Part shown: in pieces, positions 8,833-17,378 of the stretch
Numbering within the stretch: position 1 is the stretch's first letter
Layout of the letters: each line of letters opens with the position of its first letter
From: Peribacillus alkalitolerans
Lineage (GTDB): Bacteria > Bacillota > Bacilli > Bacillales > DSM-1321
Length of the DNA stretch: 64,000 nt
Assembly: GCF_010882125.1 (NCBI RefSeq)
Contig: NZ_JAAGVZ010000002.1
Coordinates: forward strand, 363,476-427,475
Direction: 5' to 3'
The notes under the pieces: generated by a model
Seen by the model: the letters and a program-made list of their open reading frames with translations, nothing else
The model's database searches: none
What the model was told of the DNA's origin: nothing
Program-made: the position numbers and the translations under genes

Positions 8833-9342
8833 TTATACGAAAATAGCAAGATTTCTTGTATTAATGGTAGATTGATCCACAATGAATATCCGTTTTGAAA
8901 GCTTCCATTCACCATTTTCGAATGTAAATTCATCTTTTCTTTCACCGGATATTAAATCATGGTGAATATCTGTACTTCGGCTGCGGTAAATGAGGAGATA
9001 ACTACTGACAATGGCCTTTTCTCCTTTTATATACTCTTTCACCCGTACGTTGCTAACAAAGCGACGAGTTCTGGAGGGTGGAATTTCCGCCCATGCATAG
9101 TCTGTTTTTAAACGATCCACACGTAGCTTTAATAACTCGATATCATCATTAAAAGTGAACATCTCTGTTGAGTAATCAGGACGCTCTGTTCCCTCTTTAT
9201 TCACTCGAACAGGCATTTGATAGCGTAAGCTCGAGTGCATTAAATGAAACCAATTATCAAATTTAATCTCATCCAGTAATTCTGCCTCAATGTTCAACCA
9301 CTCTTCGAATTCATATTTTGCCAGCATTCTTTCCATGTTCAT
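8833..9342 (-). CDS. Aromatic-ring-hydroxylating dioxygenase, beta subunit
   Basis: The 169-residue protein has the size and pattern of the small subunit of Rieske dioxygenases, an NTF2/SnoaL-like cone that packs with alpha subunits in an alpha3beta3 enzyme. The segment FVSNVRVKEY and the terminal FENGEWKLSKRIFIVDQ are typical of the biphenyl/phenylpropionate group. It has no catalytic residues of its own and mainly stabilises the complex. It begins 19 bases after the alpha-subunit stop codon, with GGGAGGGGG upstream. Its start region is duplicated in the remnant at 6554-6720. Confidence 0.92.
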   Translation of the reverse strand: MNMERMLAKYEFEEWLNIEAELLDEIKFDNWFHLMHSSLRYQMPVRVNKEGTERPDYSTEMFTFNDDIELLKLRVDRLKTDYAWAEIPPSRTRRFVSNVRVKEYIKGEKAIVSSYLLIYRSRSTDIHHDLISGERKDEFTFENGEWKLSKRIFIVDQSTINTRNLAIFV

Positions 9343-9361
9343 GTTCTTCCCCCTCCCCTTG

Positions 9362-10663
9362 TCACTTTGTCATTAATTCCAGCCAATATTTGTAGAAATT
9401 TCGTTGACTTGCTTCTGTAAATTTATCATCGTACACGACACCTGGTCCGATGAAATCAACAGGTTCACGATGAAGTCCCATTGTATAGTTATATGTTAAC
9501 AGCTTTTGAAACGGCATCGGACCTTGGGCAGCCTCTGTTATATCCGTAAATACTTCCGTGTCATCCTGCTCGAAAATGCCGGATGGGCTGAACGTTAAGA
9601 TAAACGAATCCCTTGAGCGATCCTTCCAATCTTGAGAAGCATTTTTTTCAACGAGCATCCATGCAATGACTTCCATCTGATTATGGCTGATTGGTCGCCA
9701 CATTCTTATCGAAGTGTTAGAGATTAATTGATCTTTAATCTTTGTATGCGATATTAAAAATGACATATTCGGAAACACGTTTCCAATCATATTTTTCAAG
9801 TTTGATAGAACATAGTACTGCTCTTCTGACAAATTACTTTTATATTCATCCTTCAATTCTTCTGGAAAAGCAAAGTCAGGATTAGGTGTTCCAAGATTTA
9901 AACCATGTCCGTTTTCTGTGTGAATTTGAAAGCCTCGCTTGGAGTAAGTCGCATTTGGTACCATGCCTAATTTCGCTATGGAACCATGAGTAACCATGGT
10001 ATGGTAAGAATCACCCACAAAGTTATCAGAGCCGACTTTCCAGTTTGAATTGACAATAAAGCGTTGTGGAGCCCCAATGACCTCCATTTCCGCACGTCCA
10101 ACGACGATATCTAAGTACCATTTAAATTCACCGAGAAAATCTTCGAGCGGCTCAGCCTCTTCATTCCATGTTCCAAATAAAAGACCTTTATATGATTGTA
10201 GGTTCACCTTATGAAGTCCCATTTTGGAGCGATTAAGATTCCCTCCATAAATATCCTTTTGAAGGGGGACACCCACAAGCTCACCTGTATTTTTAAAGTT
10301 AAATCCATGGTATGGGCATGTAAATAAGGATTTGTTTCCTTTATCCGCTCTACATAGCTTCATTCCACGGTGAGTGCACATATTATAAAAAGCACGAATT
10401 TCCCCTTCACTATCACGCGAAATAATAACCGAGTATCCTGAAACCTCACGCGTCATAAAATCTCCATTATGAGGAATCTCTGATTCATGACCAACAAACA
10501 CCCACGTTTTTAAGAAGACTTTTTCGTGCTCTAAGTCGTAAACGGCTGGATCGCCCAGAAGATAAGCAGGGATTACTCCTTCATCTGGTTTGACGGTTTC
10601 ATTCAAATAATTGATGATTTGGTCTTTCGACTTTTCCTCTAAGGTTTTTTCTGTTTTAAGCAT
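9362..10663 (-). CDS. Rieske aromatic-ring-hydroxylating dioxygenase, alpha subunit
   Basis: This catalytic subunit adds both atoms of O2 to an aromatic ring to give a cis-dihydrodiol. The Rieske [2Fe-2S] ligands are Cys96, His98, Cys116 and His119 (CTHRG and CPYHG). The mononuclear iron ligands are His221, His226 and probably Asp367 (FEQDDTE), with the bridging Asp218 in GDSYH. The EQDD motif is typical of the toluene/biphenyl/naphthalene side of the family. At 433 aa it is near the usual length. It sits 34 bases after the aspartate-dehydrogenase-like gene and just before its beta subunit. No ferredoxin or reductase gene is found in the cluster. The substrate cannot be fixed from sequence. 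Confidence 0.95.
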   Translation of the reverse strand: MLKTEKTLEEKSKDQIINYLNETVKPDEGVIPAYLLGDPAVYDLEHEKVFLKTWVFVGHESEIPHNGDFMTREVSGYSVIISRDSEGEIRAFYNMCTHRGMKLCRADKGNKSLFTCPYHGFNFKNTGELVGVPLQKDIYGGNLNRSKMGLHKVNLQSYKGLLFGTWNEEAEPLEDFLGEFKWYLDIVVGRAEMEVIGAPQRFIVNSNWKVGSDNFVGDSYHTMVTHGSIAKLGMVPNATYSKRGFQIHTENGHGLNLGTPNPDFAFPEELKDEYKSNLSEEQYYVLSNLKNMIGNVFPNMSFLISHTKIKDQLISNTSIRMWRPISHNQMEVIAWMLVEKNASQDWKDRSRDSFILTFSPSGIFEQDDTEVFTDITEAAQGPMPFQKLLTYNYTMGLHREPVDFIGPGVVYDDKFTEASQRNFYKYWLELMTK

Positions 10664-10697
10664 TGTCGTATTCCCCCTCTATAGGCTTCATCATTCA

Positions 10698-11483
10698 CTA
10701 CCCGACTTGCACAGAATTATCTTTGTTTTGCAGCTTAGCCAATACACTTAAAGCTGCTAAATAACTTGTTTTCGGATTGTTCGGCATAGGATCATTTTCT
10801 ATTTCAAGCTTAAATTTCCCAAATGAACCTGTTGCTTCTATTGTATGACTATTCTTCACCACAGCTGGATCCACAATAATCTTAACTTTCGTATGTTCAG
10901 AGCCCAGACCTGCCAAAGATAACACTATGGCTACATTAATATTTCTAGGGAATTGCTTAATTGCTTTAGCTGCAGTTCCTTCAAATAAAATCGTCTCTTG
11001 TTCTATTAAAGTATCTTTTGATAAGGCGTTTGGCGGTTTACGTGTTGTAATTGACACTGATTCTAGTTCATTCAACGCTTTGGCCGATTTAATGACATCC
11101 AATCCACCGATCGCACCAGAAGGAAGGAAAACGTTTACATTATTTCTTGTACAGACTTCTCTTACTTTTGCTTCAAAAGCAGTATCGGCCATGACTCCGA
11201 TGCTACTTATTACAAGGTCTTTTCCAGCTTCAAGTACCTTTATTGCGTATTCTTCAGCGGCTTCAATTGTTGCAGCCTCTATGACAAGATCCAAATCAGA
11301 ATTTAAGAAAGAGTCTATATCATGAAACGATTGAGTCGAAAATTCAACTGTAAGTTTAGCTCCGAATTCTTCACGTCTGGTATAGATCGATACGATGTTC
11401 CCATCAGGAAGAAGTCTGTCTTTATTGATGGCTTGAAGGAGAAACTGACCAATATTACCACAACCAATGAGCCCTATTTTCAT
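10698..11483 (-). CDS. Aspartate dehydrogenase-like (NadX family) oxidoreductase
   Basis: The N-terminus IGLIGCGNIG is a Rossmann NAD(P)-binding motif. Family features follow in order: SSIGVMAD, PSGAIGGLD (about residues 122-130), FPRNINVA and the terminal NPKTSYLAALSVLA. Characterised members oxidise L-aspartate to iminoaspartate or run the reverse amination. The gene lies inside a tightly spaced aromatic catabolic operon (16 bases after the aldehyde dehydrogenase, 34 before the Rieske alpha gene), so its natural substrate may be an amino or imino derivative made in the pathway rather than aspartate. This is an inference from position only. Confidence 0.8.
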   Translation of the reverse strand: MKIGLIGCGNIGQFLLQAINKDRLLPDGNIVSIYTRREEFGAKLTVEFSTQSFHDIDSFLNSDLDLVIEAATIEAAEEYAIKVLEAGKDLVISSIGVMADTAFEAKVREVCTRNNVNVFLPSGAIGGLDVIKSAKALNELESVSITTRKPPNALSKDTLIEQETILFEGTAAKAIKQFPRNINVAIVLSLAGLGSEHTKVKIIVDPAVVKNSHTIEATGSFGKFKLEIENDPMPNNPKTSYLAALSVLAKLQNKDNSVQVG

Positions 11484-11499
11484 AACTTTTCACCCTTCC

Positions 11500-12945
11500 T
11501 CAATCAGCAAATCCATATGAATCCGCAAAGAATTCCAAACCACAATGTCTCGTTTCGCGAGAGACACCACTTTCTTTTAAACCAGGAAAATCAAGCGCTA
11601 AATCACTGAATACAGTATGATTGTTATGGAATACAGCTCCTGCTTGGAGACGATCAGCCATTTGTATGGCTAATTCTTCATCCTCCGTCCAAACAGACGC
11701 CCTTAAACCAAATTCACTATCATTCGCTAACTCAACTACTTCATTCAAATCAGTGAATGGTAAAATAGGGATGATTGGTCCAAATTGCTCAACCCGAACC
11801 AATTCACTTTGCTGAGTAACACCTGTTACAATCGACGGAAGCATGTAATAGCCTTGATTCCAATTCTCAGGATTTAGCTGGATACCAACAGTGGTTACAT
11901 TTGCCCCGGAGTTTTTTGTCCGTTCAAGTAACGCATTTACATAATCAAACTGGGCTCGATTGTTTAATGGACCCATGGTCACATCTGGCTGTATCCCATC
12001 ACCGACAACCACCCGTTCAAATTCTTTCGTTAGTTTCTTCACTACTTCATCAAATCGCGATTCATGGACATACACGCGTTTAACCCCTGAGCATACTTGG
12101 CCTGCTGCTCGCAAAATGCTCATTCTTAAACGTTTAATAGCTGTATCATCTAAGTTCGCATCTTCCAAAATAATCGCCGGATCATTGCCACCTAGTTCCA
12201 TATATACTTTTTGAAGCTTGTTTGCTGATTTCTTCATAATATCCTTACCTGTTTCGGTACTACCTACAAAAGCTACAGTACGCACTCGGGAATCAGAGCA
12301 AAGGATGTCACCGATTACTTTCCCTGAACCAGTCACGATATTAATCACACCTGGTGGAAAATGGTCAGCCACCACTTTTAAAAAAGTCATGATCGTTAAA
12401 GGGCAATTGGTAGCAGGTTTTACTACAACTGTATTTCCCGCTAAAATAGCCGGTATGACTCGTTTGAAGGTTAAGATCATAGGTGAATTCCAAGGTGTAA
12501 TCACAGCTGTAACCCCTCTTGGCCTTCTTCGTACTTGAACTTTTTGGGAACCTGGAAGTACTTCTGGCTGCCACCAGTTATGAAGCTCCTTCGCAGCACC
12601 ATTCATCACTTCAACACAACGCAGTAAATCTTTTTTAGCTTCCACGAGTGTTTTTCCATTTTCACGTACAAATAATGTTACGTTTTCTTCAATCATATTC
12701 TTGAGCACATCTGCAGCCGCATTCATTCGGGCAGTACGATCATGTATATCTGAACAAGACCAGGACTCAAAAGCCTTATCTGCTGAAGATATTGCTTTAT
12801 ATACCTCTTCTTCAGAACAAATGGCGACTTCCCCAATCACTTCTGAAGTGTTTGCAGGATTAATGACATTGCTTGTTTTTTCTGTTTCCTTCCATTCTCC
12901 CTCAATGAGGATTTTCCCTGAGACTACTGGATATGTTGAAATCAT
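11500..12945 (-). CDS. Aldehyde dehydrogenase (NAD(P)+-dependent)
   Basis: This is a full-length (481 aa) member of the aldehyde dehydrogenase superfamily, which oxidises aldehydes to acids. Visible landmarks are PWNSP (151-155), KPAT near 176, FVGSTETG (227-233), the general base Glu250 in MELGGNDP and the nucleophile Cys285 in GQVCSG. GGAGG seven bases before the ATG supports the start. It follows the ThDP-enzyme gene by only 13 bases, which suggests it oxidises the aldehyde released by that lyase or decarboxylase, for example a benzaldehyde. That pairing is inferred from the operon order. Confidence 0.92.
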   Translation of the reverse strand: MISTYPVVSGKILIEGEWKETEKTSNVINPANTSEVIGEVAICSEEEVYKAISSADKAFESWSCSDIHDRTARMNAAADVLKNMIEENVTLFVRENGKTLVEAKKDLLRCVEVMNGAAKELHNWWQPEVLPGSQKVQVRRRPRGVTAVITPWNSPMILTFKRVIPAILAGNTVVVKPATNCPLTIMTFLKVVADHFPPGVINIVTGSGKVIGDILCSDSRVRTVAFVGSTETGKDIMKKSANKLQKVYMELGGNDPAIILEDANLDDTAIKRLRMSILRAAGQVCSGVKRVYVHESRFDEVVKKLTKEFERVVVGDGIQPDVTMGPLNNRAQFDYVNALLERTKNSGANVTTVGIQLNPENWNQGYYMLPSIVTGVTQQSELVRVEQFGPIIPILPFTDLNEVVELANDSEFGLRASVWTEDEELAIQMADRLQAGAVFHNNHTVFSDLALDFPGLKESGVSRETRHCGLEFFADSYGFAD

Positions 12946-12958
12946 CTTTCATCCTCCT

Positions 12959-14644
12959 TTATAGCTTTTTTGGTTTAAAGGCTTCTGCCGCTCCTGGAGG
13001 TCCGCCAAATGGTTTTGCCATTGGTCCAACCGCTTCCATATCGACTACGATCATGGATGGTTTGCGTCTATCTTTTGCTTTCTTTAGTTCACATACAAAT
13101 TCATCACCAGATCCAATCCGTACGGCGTCAAAATGCATAGCCTCAGCAAGTTTGACGAATTCAGGGCTCAATAAATCAACCGCTACTTGGCGTCCATATT
13201 CTGCCTCTTGGATATTTCGAAGAACCCCATAGCCTGCGTCATCAAACAATACAATAATGATAGGTAAGTTTTCTTCAGCAGCCGTAACCATTTCCCCAAC
13301 GTTCACCATAAACCCACCGTCTCCAGCCATTAGCACAACGGTTTTATCTGGACAGCCCACTTGTGCACCAATAGCAGTTGGTAGGCCTTGACCGATTCCG
13401 CCTCCAGATGCGTGAATGGAAGTCCTTGGTTCATAAATTTCATATAAACGGCTTCCCCAAACATTTGCTTGTACCGTTACGTCTCGAACTAAAATGGTGT
13501 CGCGCGGTAATATTTCTCTCATGCTATCTACAAATTGCTCATAGGGTCCGAGCGTTTCACGAAGTTGAGCTCGCACTTCATTTCTAAGTGAACGTACTTC
13601 TTCTATATAAGTAGGTACTGCAGAAACTGATTTTTCTTCGAGATTTTGAACGAGTGCAGCTAACATATCTTTCGCATCGCCAACTAAACCGAAGCTTGCT
13701 TTATAGTTACGGTTGATTGCCTGCCAATCGGCATCGATTGCAATATGCTCTTCTGGTACGGGCACTTTCCAATTGGAGGTTTCGTTCCCTCTAAATCGAA
13801 CCCCTACACTGATCAATAAATCCGCTTTTCGCAAAAACTCTTTAGTAGACTCATAGGCTGCAAAATGTCCGATGCATTGCTCGTGGTCTTCTGGAATCGA
13901 ACCTTTTCCAGATTGGCTTGTAATCACTGCCGCACCGAGCAGTTCCGCCAATTTTGTCAGCTCATTCGAAGCGTTCGCAGTGATGACACCGCCACCTGCC
14001 CAAATGACAGGACGCCTAGCCTCAACAATTTTTTCTACGATTTCTTCTGGAATGACTGTGGATGTTATTTGAGATGTTACTAGTTGTACGCCCTCAAGGG
14101 AAACATCCTCAATAATCGCTGATTGAAAATCAATCGGAATTTCTAAAGTCACTGGCCCAGCCGGTGCAGTCATTGCTTCTTGAATGGCCTTTCGTACAAC
14201 TGCGGCTGTTTGTTCAGGCTTTCTAAGTCTCACTGCATTTTTACTTGCACCGCTCATCATCGAGAGTTGATCCTTGCATTCATGGATATAGCCTCTACCT
14301 GTTCCAAGATAAGGAGATGCGACTTCACCTGTAAGATGGAGAAGTGGAACGCCTGCAGCCCATGCTTCTACTAATGAACCTGCAGCATTTCCAGCACCTG
14401 TACCTGTACTTGTAATGACTACACCTAATTTTCCTGTCGAACGTGCATAACCATCTGCCATATTCACTGCTCCACTTTCACCGCGTGAACAGATCAGTTT
14501 AATGCTTCCTTCTCGTAAGATGGCATCATATATCGGCATATTATGTATACTGACAATTCCAAAAGCGACTTCTACGCCTGCTTCAACTAGCTCTTTGACA
14601 ATGGCATCTGCAGTTGTAAACACTTGTTCTTCTTGTATTTTCAT
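12959..14644 (-). CDS. ThDP-dependent lyase/decarboxylase (acetolactate synthase-like)
   Basis: This is a 561-residue three-domain thiamine-diphosphate enzyme of the acetolactate synthase/benzoylformate decarboxylase/benzaldehyde lyase superfamily. The cofactor-activating Glu56 lies in SRGESGAV, and the C-terminal ThDP/metal motif starts at GDGGFMVN and ends at FDDAGYG, with Asp where many members have Asn. Such enzymes make or break C-C bonds next to a carbonyl. Its neighbours, an aldehyde dehydrogenase directly after and an SDR directly before, suggest cleavage or decarboxylation of an aromatic 2-keto acid or acyloin to an aldehyde. The ATG at 14644 is chosen; the frame runs on upstream, but that would overlap the previous gene. 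True acetolactate synthase activity is not excluded. Confidence 0.85.
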   Translation of the reverse strand: MKIQEEQVFTTADAIVKELVEAGVEVAFGIVSIHNMPIYDAILREGSIKLICSRGESGAVNMADGYARSTGKLGVVITSTGTGAGNAAGSLVEAWAAGVPLLHLTGEVASPYLGTGRGYIHECKDQLSMMSGASKNAVRLRKPEQTAAVVRKAIQEAMTAPAGPVTLEIPIDFQSAIIEDVSLEGVQLVTSQITSTVIPEEIVEKIVEARRPVIWAGGGVITANASNELTKLAELLGAAVITSQSGKGSIPEDHEQCIGHFAAYESTKEFLRKADLLISVGVRFRGNETSNWKVPVPEEHIAIDADWQAINRNYKASFGLVGDAKDMLAALVQNLEEKSVSAVPTYIEEVRSLRNEVRAQLRETLGPYEQFVDSMREILPRDTILVRDVTVQANVWGSRLYEIYEPRTSIHASGGGIGQGLPTAIGAQVGCPDKTVVLMAGDGGFMVNVGEMVTAAEENLPIIIVLFDDAGYGVLRNIQEAEYGRQVAVDLLSPEFVKLAEAMHFDAVRIGSGDEFVCELKKAKDRRKPSMIVVDMEAVGPMAKPFGGPPGAAEAFKPKKL

Positions 14645-14675
14645 CGGGATACCCAACCTTCGTTTAATAGTTAAA

Positions 14676-15467
14676 TTAAAGCGCTTTACCAATTGCTCCT
14701 GCTGTCTCAATCGTCGATCCAGCTACATAGCTCGCTTTGTCTGAAGCAAGAAATACGATGACACTAGCCACTTCCTCCGCTTCACCTACACGGCCAAGTG
14801 GAATATTGCGTTTCTTTGCAAGATCACTATAATATTCTTCTGGATCCATATCAGGGGCATTTTTCAACCTTCTACGCTCCCATTGGTCCGTCCGAATCAA
14901 TCCAAGGCTAACTGAATTCACTAAAATATTGTCTGCCGCAAGTTCTTGGGACAACGTTTTGCTTAAATTTAAAAGTCCAGCTCGAGTAGCAGCTGTCGCC
15001 ACCATATGACGTTCAGGTTCTTTGGCGAGAGTCGCATTAATATTAATAATTCGACCGCCACCACTCTTAACTAAGTATGGATGAGCAGCACGAACTGCAT
15101 AAATGATAGCAAAATATTTTAATTGGATCTGTTCAGTCCACTGTTCGTCCGTTACATCAAAAAAGTATCCCATTACGCTTTGTCCGGCTGCGTTTACTAG
15201 AATGTCAATTCCACCAAACTTTTCGGCTGTATGTTGAATAAAAGCGTTTACGTCTGTTTTAGACGTGACATCACACGTTGAAGCAAAAATGTCCTGGCTT
15301 TCACCAAACGAAAGTAAATGATTACGAGCGTTTTCCATACGTTCTGCACTTCTTCCACAGACCGCTACTTTTGCACCTTCACCTAAAAACATTTCGGCTG
15401 TTTTTAACCCGACACCGGACGTGCCCCCCATAATTACAGCCACTTTCCCTTTTAGACCTAAATCCAT
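14676..15467 (-). CDS. Atypical SDR-family oxidoreductase lacking the YxxxK motif
   Basis: The 263-residue protein has the SDR Rossmann motif GGTSGVG (residues 14-20), NAAG (92-95) and SDR length, ending with the usual SYVAGSTIETAGA. However the catalytic Ser-Tyr-Lys is missing: the aligned positions read Ala145, Thr158 and Arg162 (HMVATAATRAG). Members with such a substitution exist in a divergent SDR group and may use another mechanism or a different substrate. It is well expressed in principle (AAAGGAGTGAGG before the ATG) and sits between the extradiol dioxygenase and ThDP-enzyme genes. Whether it acts on the same pathway is inferred from position. Confidence 0.8.
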   Translation of the reverse strand: MDLGLKGKVAVIMGGTSGVGLKTAEMFLGEGAKVAVCGRSAERMENARNHLLSFGESQDIFASTCDVTSKTDVNAFIQHTAEKFGGIDILVNAAGQSVMGYFFDVTDEQWTEQIQLKYFAIIYAVRAAHPYLVKSGGGRIININATLAKEPERHMVATAATRAGLLNLSKTLSQELAADNILVNSVSLGLIRTDQWERRRLKNAPDMDPEEYYSDLAKKRNIPLGRVGEAEEVASVIVFLASDKASYVAGSTIETAGAIGKAL

Positions 15468-15538
15468 TTCCTCACTCCTTTACGTAATTCTATGAATGTC
15501 ATGCGTTATGTTCATAAACTGAATTTCTTTCTATTTAT

Positions 15539-16465
15539 CTATCTAGCTTTAACGGTTGCATCTACCCAACCTAGATCAGGAGTTCCACTCATCGCCTTAC
15601 GCGTTTCTGTTGTTGGCGGTCCTGCAATCCCCCATTTATCCATTAAGTGCGGTACACGTTTCCAAACTCTTGCTTTCCATTCAGCCTCATCTTCAATCGT
15701 TTCAAGGTAACAGGTATATTCCATTACGAAACCACTTGGATCTTGAAAATAACAAAATATATTATCTCCAGGGCCGTGACGTCCCGGACCCCATAATTCA
15801 CTGTACCCAGCCTTACGAACATTGCTTATCCCACGCATTAACTCATCCACCGAGTCAACCTCGTAAGCCATGTGATTCACTGAATTATGTTCATTTTGAT
15901 TGAAAGCAATAGAGTGGTGTTTTCTATTACATCTCAAGAAACACATTTGGTGCTCGCTCCAGTCTGTAACCTTGAAGCCTAATACATTTGTATAAAACTC
16001 TACAATTCTATCAATGTCTGTGGTGTTGAGAACCACATGATTCAATTTCACAGGGTCAACGTTTTTATTGTTCCAGACTGACGTTTGAACCTCTACCCAA
16101 GCGGAAAGCTCAATCACTCGATTATCAGGATCCAATAGTCGAAGTCCGTATCCAGCTCCCGCTTCATCCAAATAACCTGGTTGTTGGATAATACGAACAC
16201 CCTTCGATTCCAGTATTTCAGCTGCAAGATCCACTGCATTTTTATCGATCATACCGAATGCAATGTGGTGCAAACCACGAGTTTCCCCTTTGTGAAGGCT
16301 TAATATATGATGTTCTGGTCCAGCCCCTCGAAAATAGGCGGGTGAATTTTCTTTTTCAGAAACTTCTACTCTATCTAAACCCCAAACCTTTTCATAAAAA
16401 CTTGCCTGTTCGTCTAGGTTCGAAGAAATTAAACTTACATGTCGTAAATGAGTGATCCCTATCAT
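15539..16465 (-). CDS. Extradiol ring-cleavage dioxygenase (type I, VOC fold)
   Basis: This enzyme opens a catechol ring next to its two hydroxyls using Fe(II) and O2, giving a coloured meta-cleavage product. Two VOC half-domains are visible (about residues 4-122 and 140-255). The iron ligands His143 (LNHVV), His198 (VNHMA) and Glu249 (FVMEY) are all present, as in 2,3-dihydroxybiphenyl 1,2-dioxygenase. Length (308 aa) fits. GGGGGG seven bases before the ATG supports the start. It is the first gene of the long minus-strand operon, behind the cupin gene and its terminator. Its catechol substrate is presumably the product of the dihydrodiol dehydrogenase at the other end of the operon. Confidence 0.92.
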   Translation of the reverse strand: MIGITHLRHVSLISSNLDEQASFYEKVWGLDRVEVSEKENSPAYFRGAGPEHHILSLHKGETRGLHHIAFGMIDKNAVDLAAEILESKGVRIIQQPGYLDEAGAGYGLRLLDPDNRVIELSAWVEVQTSVWNNKNVDPVKLNHVVLNTTDIDRIVEFYTNVLGFKVTDWSEHQMCFLRCNRKHHSIAFNQNEHNSVNHMAYEVDSVDELMRGISNVRKAGYSELWGPGRHGPGDNIFCYFQDPSGFVMEYTCYLETIEDEAEWKARVWKRVPHLMDKWGIAGPPTTETRKAMSGTPDLGWVDATVKAR

Positions 16466-16528
16466 CGTTTATCCCCCCATTAATCTTTATGAGTCTGAAA
16501 GAAAACGCTCTATTAATCTATAATCGTA

Positions 16529-16568
16529 AAAAGCAGCTGCACTATTTTTTTATAATGCAGCTGTCTCT
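16529..16568 (-). terminator. Terminator between cupin and extradiol dioxygenase genes
   Basis: CAGCTGCA/TGCAGCTG stem around an A/T loop, followed by TTTTTACG on the minus strand. It ends the cupin transcript, so the downstream operon needs its own promoter or read-through. Confidence 0.85.
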
Positions 16569-16583
16569 TTTCAACATGAATGA

Positions 16584-17117
16584 TTATCCTTTAATGATTG
16601 CTTCTCTTTCTTTTGAACGTTGGATACGTAATTCTTCAAGAGCACTGCCCACTGGATATGTTGGTAGGTTGGGTTTTACTGCTCCAAGCATAACAAGCAT
16701 GCGCGCTTCTTCTTTCCCATCATTTCTGATTCCGCGATATACACCTGGAGGGCTGCTGATGCAGTCTCTTGCACCAAGCTTAATTTCATGAACTTCACTA
16801 TTGCTATCTTCCTGAATCAAAGCCGTAACTTCACCTTCAAGAACGAAAAATACTTCTTCTACATCATCATGCAAATGCAACGGTCCGATACATCCTGGAG
16901 GAAGTACCATTGTACTTAGCGTAAAATGTTCTGCTGCAACTACATTTGAATCATTATTCGCTGTCGCACCGCGTCCAATATATCTCATCTGTGCACGTCT
17001 ATATGCTGGATCAATTTCCTCTTGGAACTTCAAGACATTCCAATCAAGTTTGCGATCCTCTAAGCGTGCCACATATTTTTTTTCAAAATCTTGAATTGAA
17101 AAAGTTGAGTTTGTCAT
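16584..17117 (-). CDS. Cupin-domain protein
   Basis: The 177-residue protein carries one clear cupin barrel. Motif 1 is seen in GCIGPLHLHDDVEEVFFVLEG (about residues 75-95), which supplies two His and a Glu for metal binding; motif 2 is less clear around PPGVYRGIRN. Such proteins can be metal-dependent dioxygenases, isomerases or binding proteins. An IclR-type operator lies only 30 bases upstream of its ATG, so it belongs to the catabolic regulon. A terminator separates it from the next gene. A role in handling the ring-fission product or the initial substrate is possible but not shown. Confidence 0.85.
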   Translation of the reverse strand: MTNSTFSIQDFEKKYVARLEDRKLDWNVLKFQEEIDPAYRRAQMRYIGRGATANNDSNVVAAEHFTLSTMVLPPGCIGPLHLHDDVEEVFFVLEGEVTALIQEDSNSEVHEIKLGARDCISSPPGVYRGIRNDGKEEARMLVMLGAVKPNLPTYPVGSALEELRIQRSKEREAIIKG

Positions 17118-17146
17118 TTTAAAAATCCTCCCTTAATTGTCGAATG

Positions 17147-17164
17147 TGTTTTATATACAAAACA
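17147..17164 (-). promoter_or_regulatory. Putative IclR operator in front of the cupin gene
   Basis: TGTTTT-ATATAC-AAAACA, with perfect 6-bp arms. The same arms with the same six-base spacing occur at 19115-19132 and 19314-19331. It lies 30 bases upstream of the cupin start, and another GTGTTTTGT half-site follows at once. Confidence 0.65.
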
Positions 17165-17310
17165 GTGTTTTGTCTATGAATCAATTCTAGAATGAATTTT
17201 TTAATGTGTCAATAAAGTTATTAGAAAATTTGAATATGTCCTAAAAGTTAGAAAGAAAGACCTACTATGAAAAAAACTAAAATTTCTGAATTAAATTCCC
17301 GATTTTCAAC

Positions 17311-17354
17311 AAAAAAAATAAGGATACCCCCAAGTTGAGGAGTATCCTTATTTG
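17311..17354 (-). terminator. Terminator of the IclR regulator gene
   Basis: A 12-bp stem AAATAAGGATAC/GTATCCTTATTT plus inner CC/GG pairs lies 25 bases after the IclR stop codon and is followed by a long T-run on the minus strand. Confidence 0.92.
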
Positions 17355-17378
17355 AGAAATATTAAATTTTTCGATTGC

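Noticed and set aside
12365..14083. Several long plus-strand open frames opposite the catabolic genes
   Set aside because: They mirror the codons of the real minus-strand genes, overlap each other and have no ribosome sites or domains.
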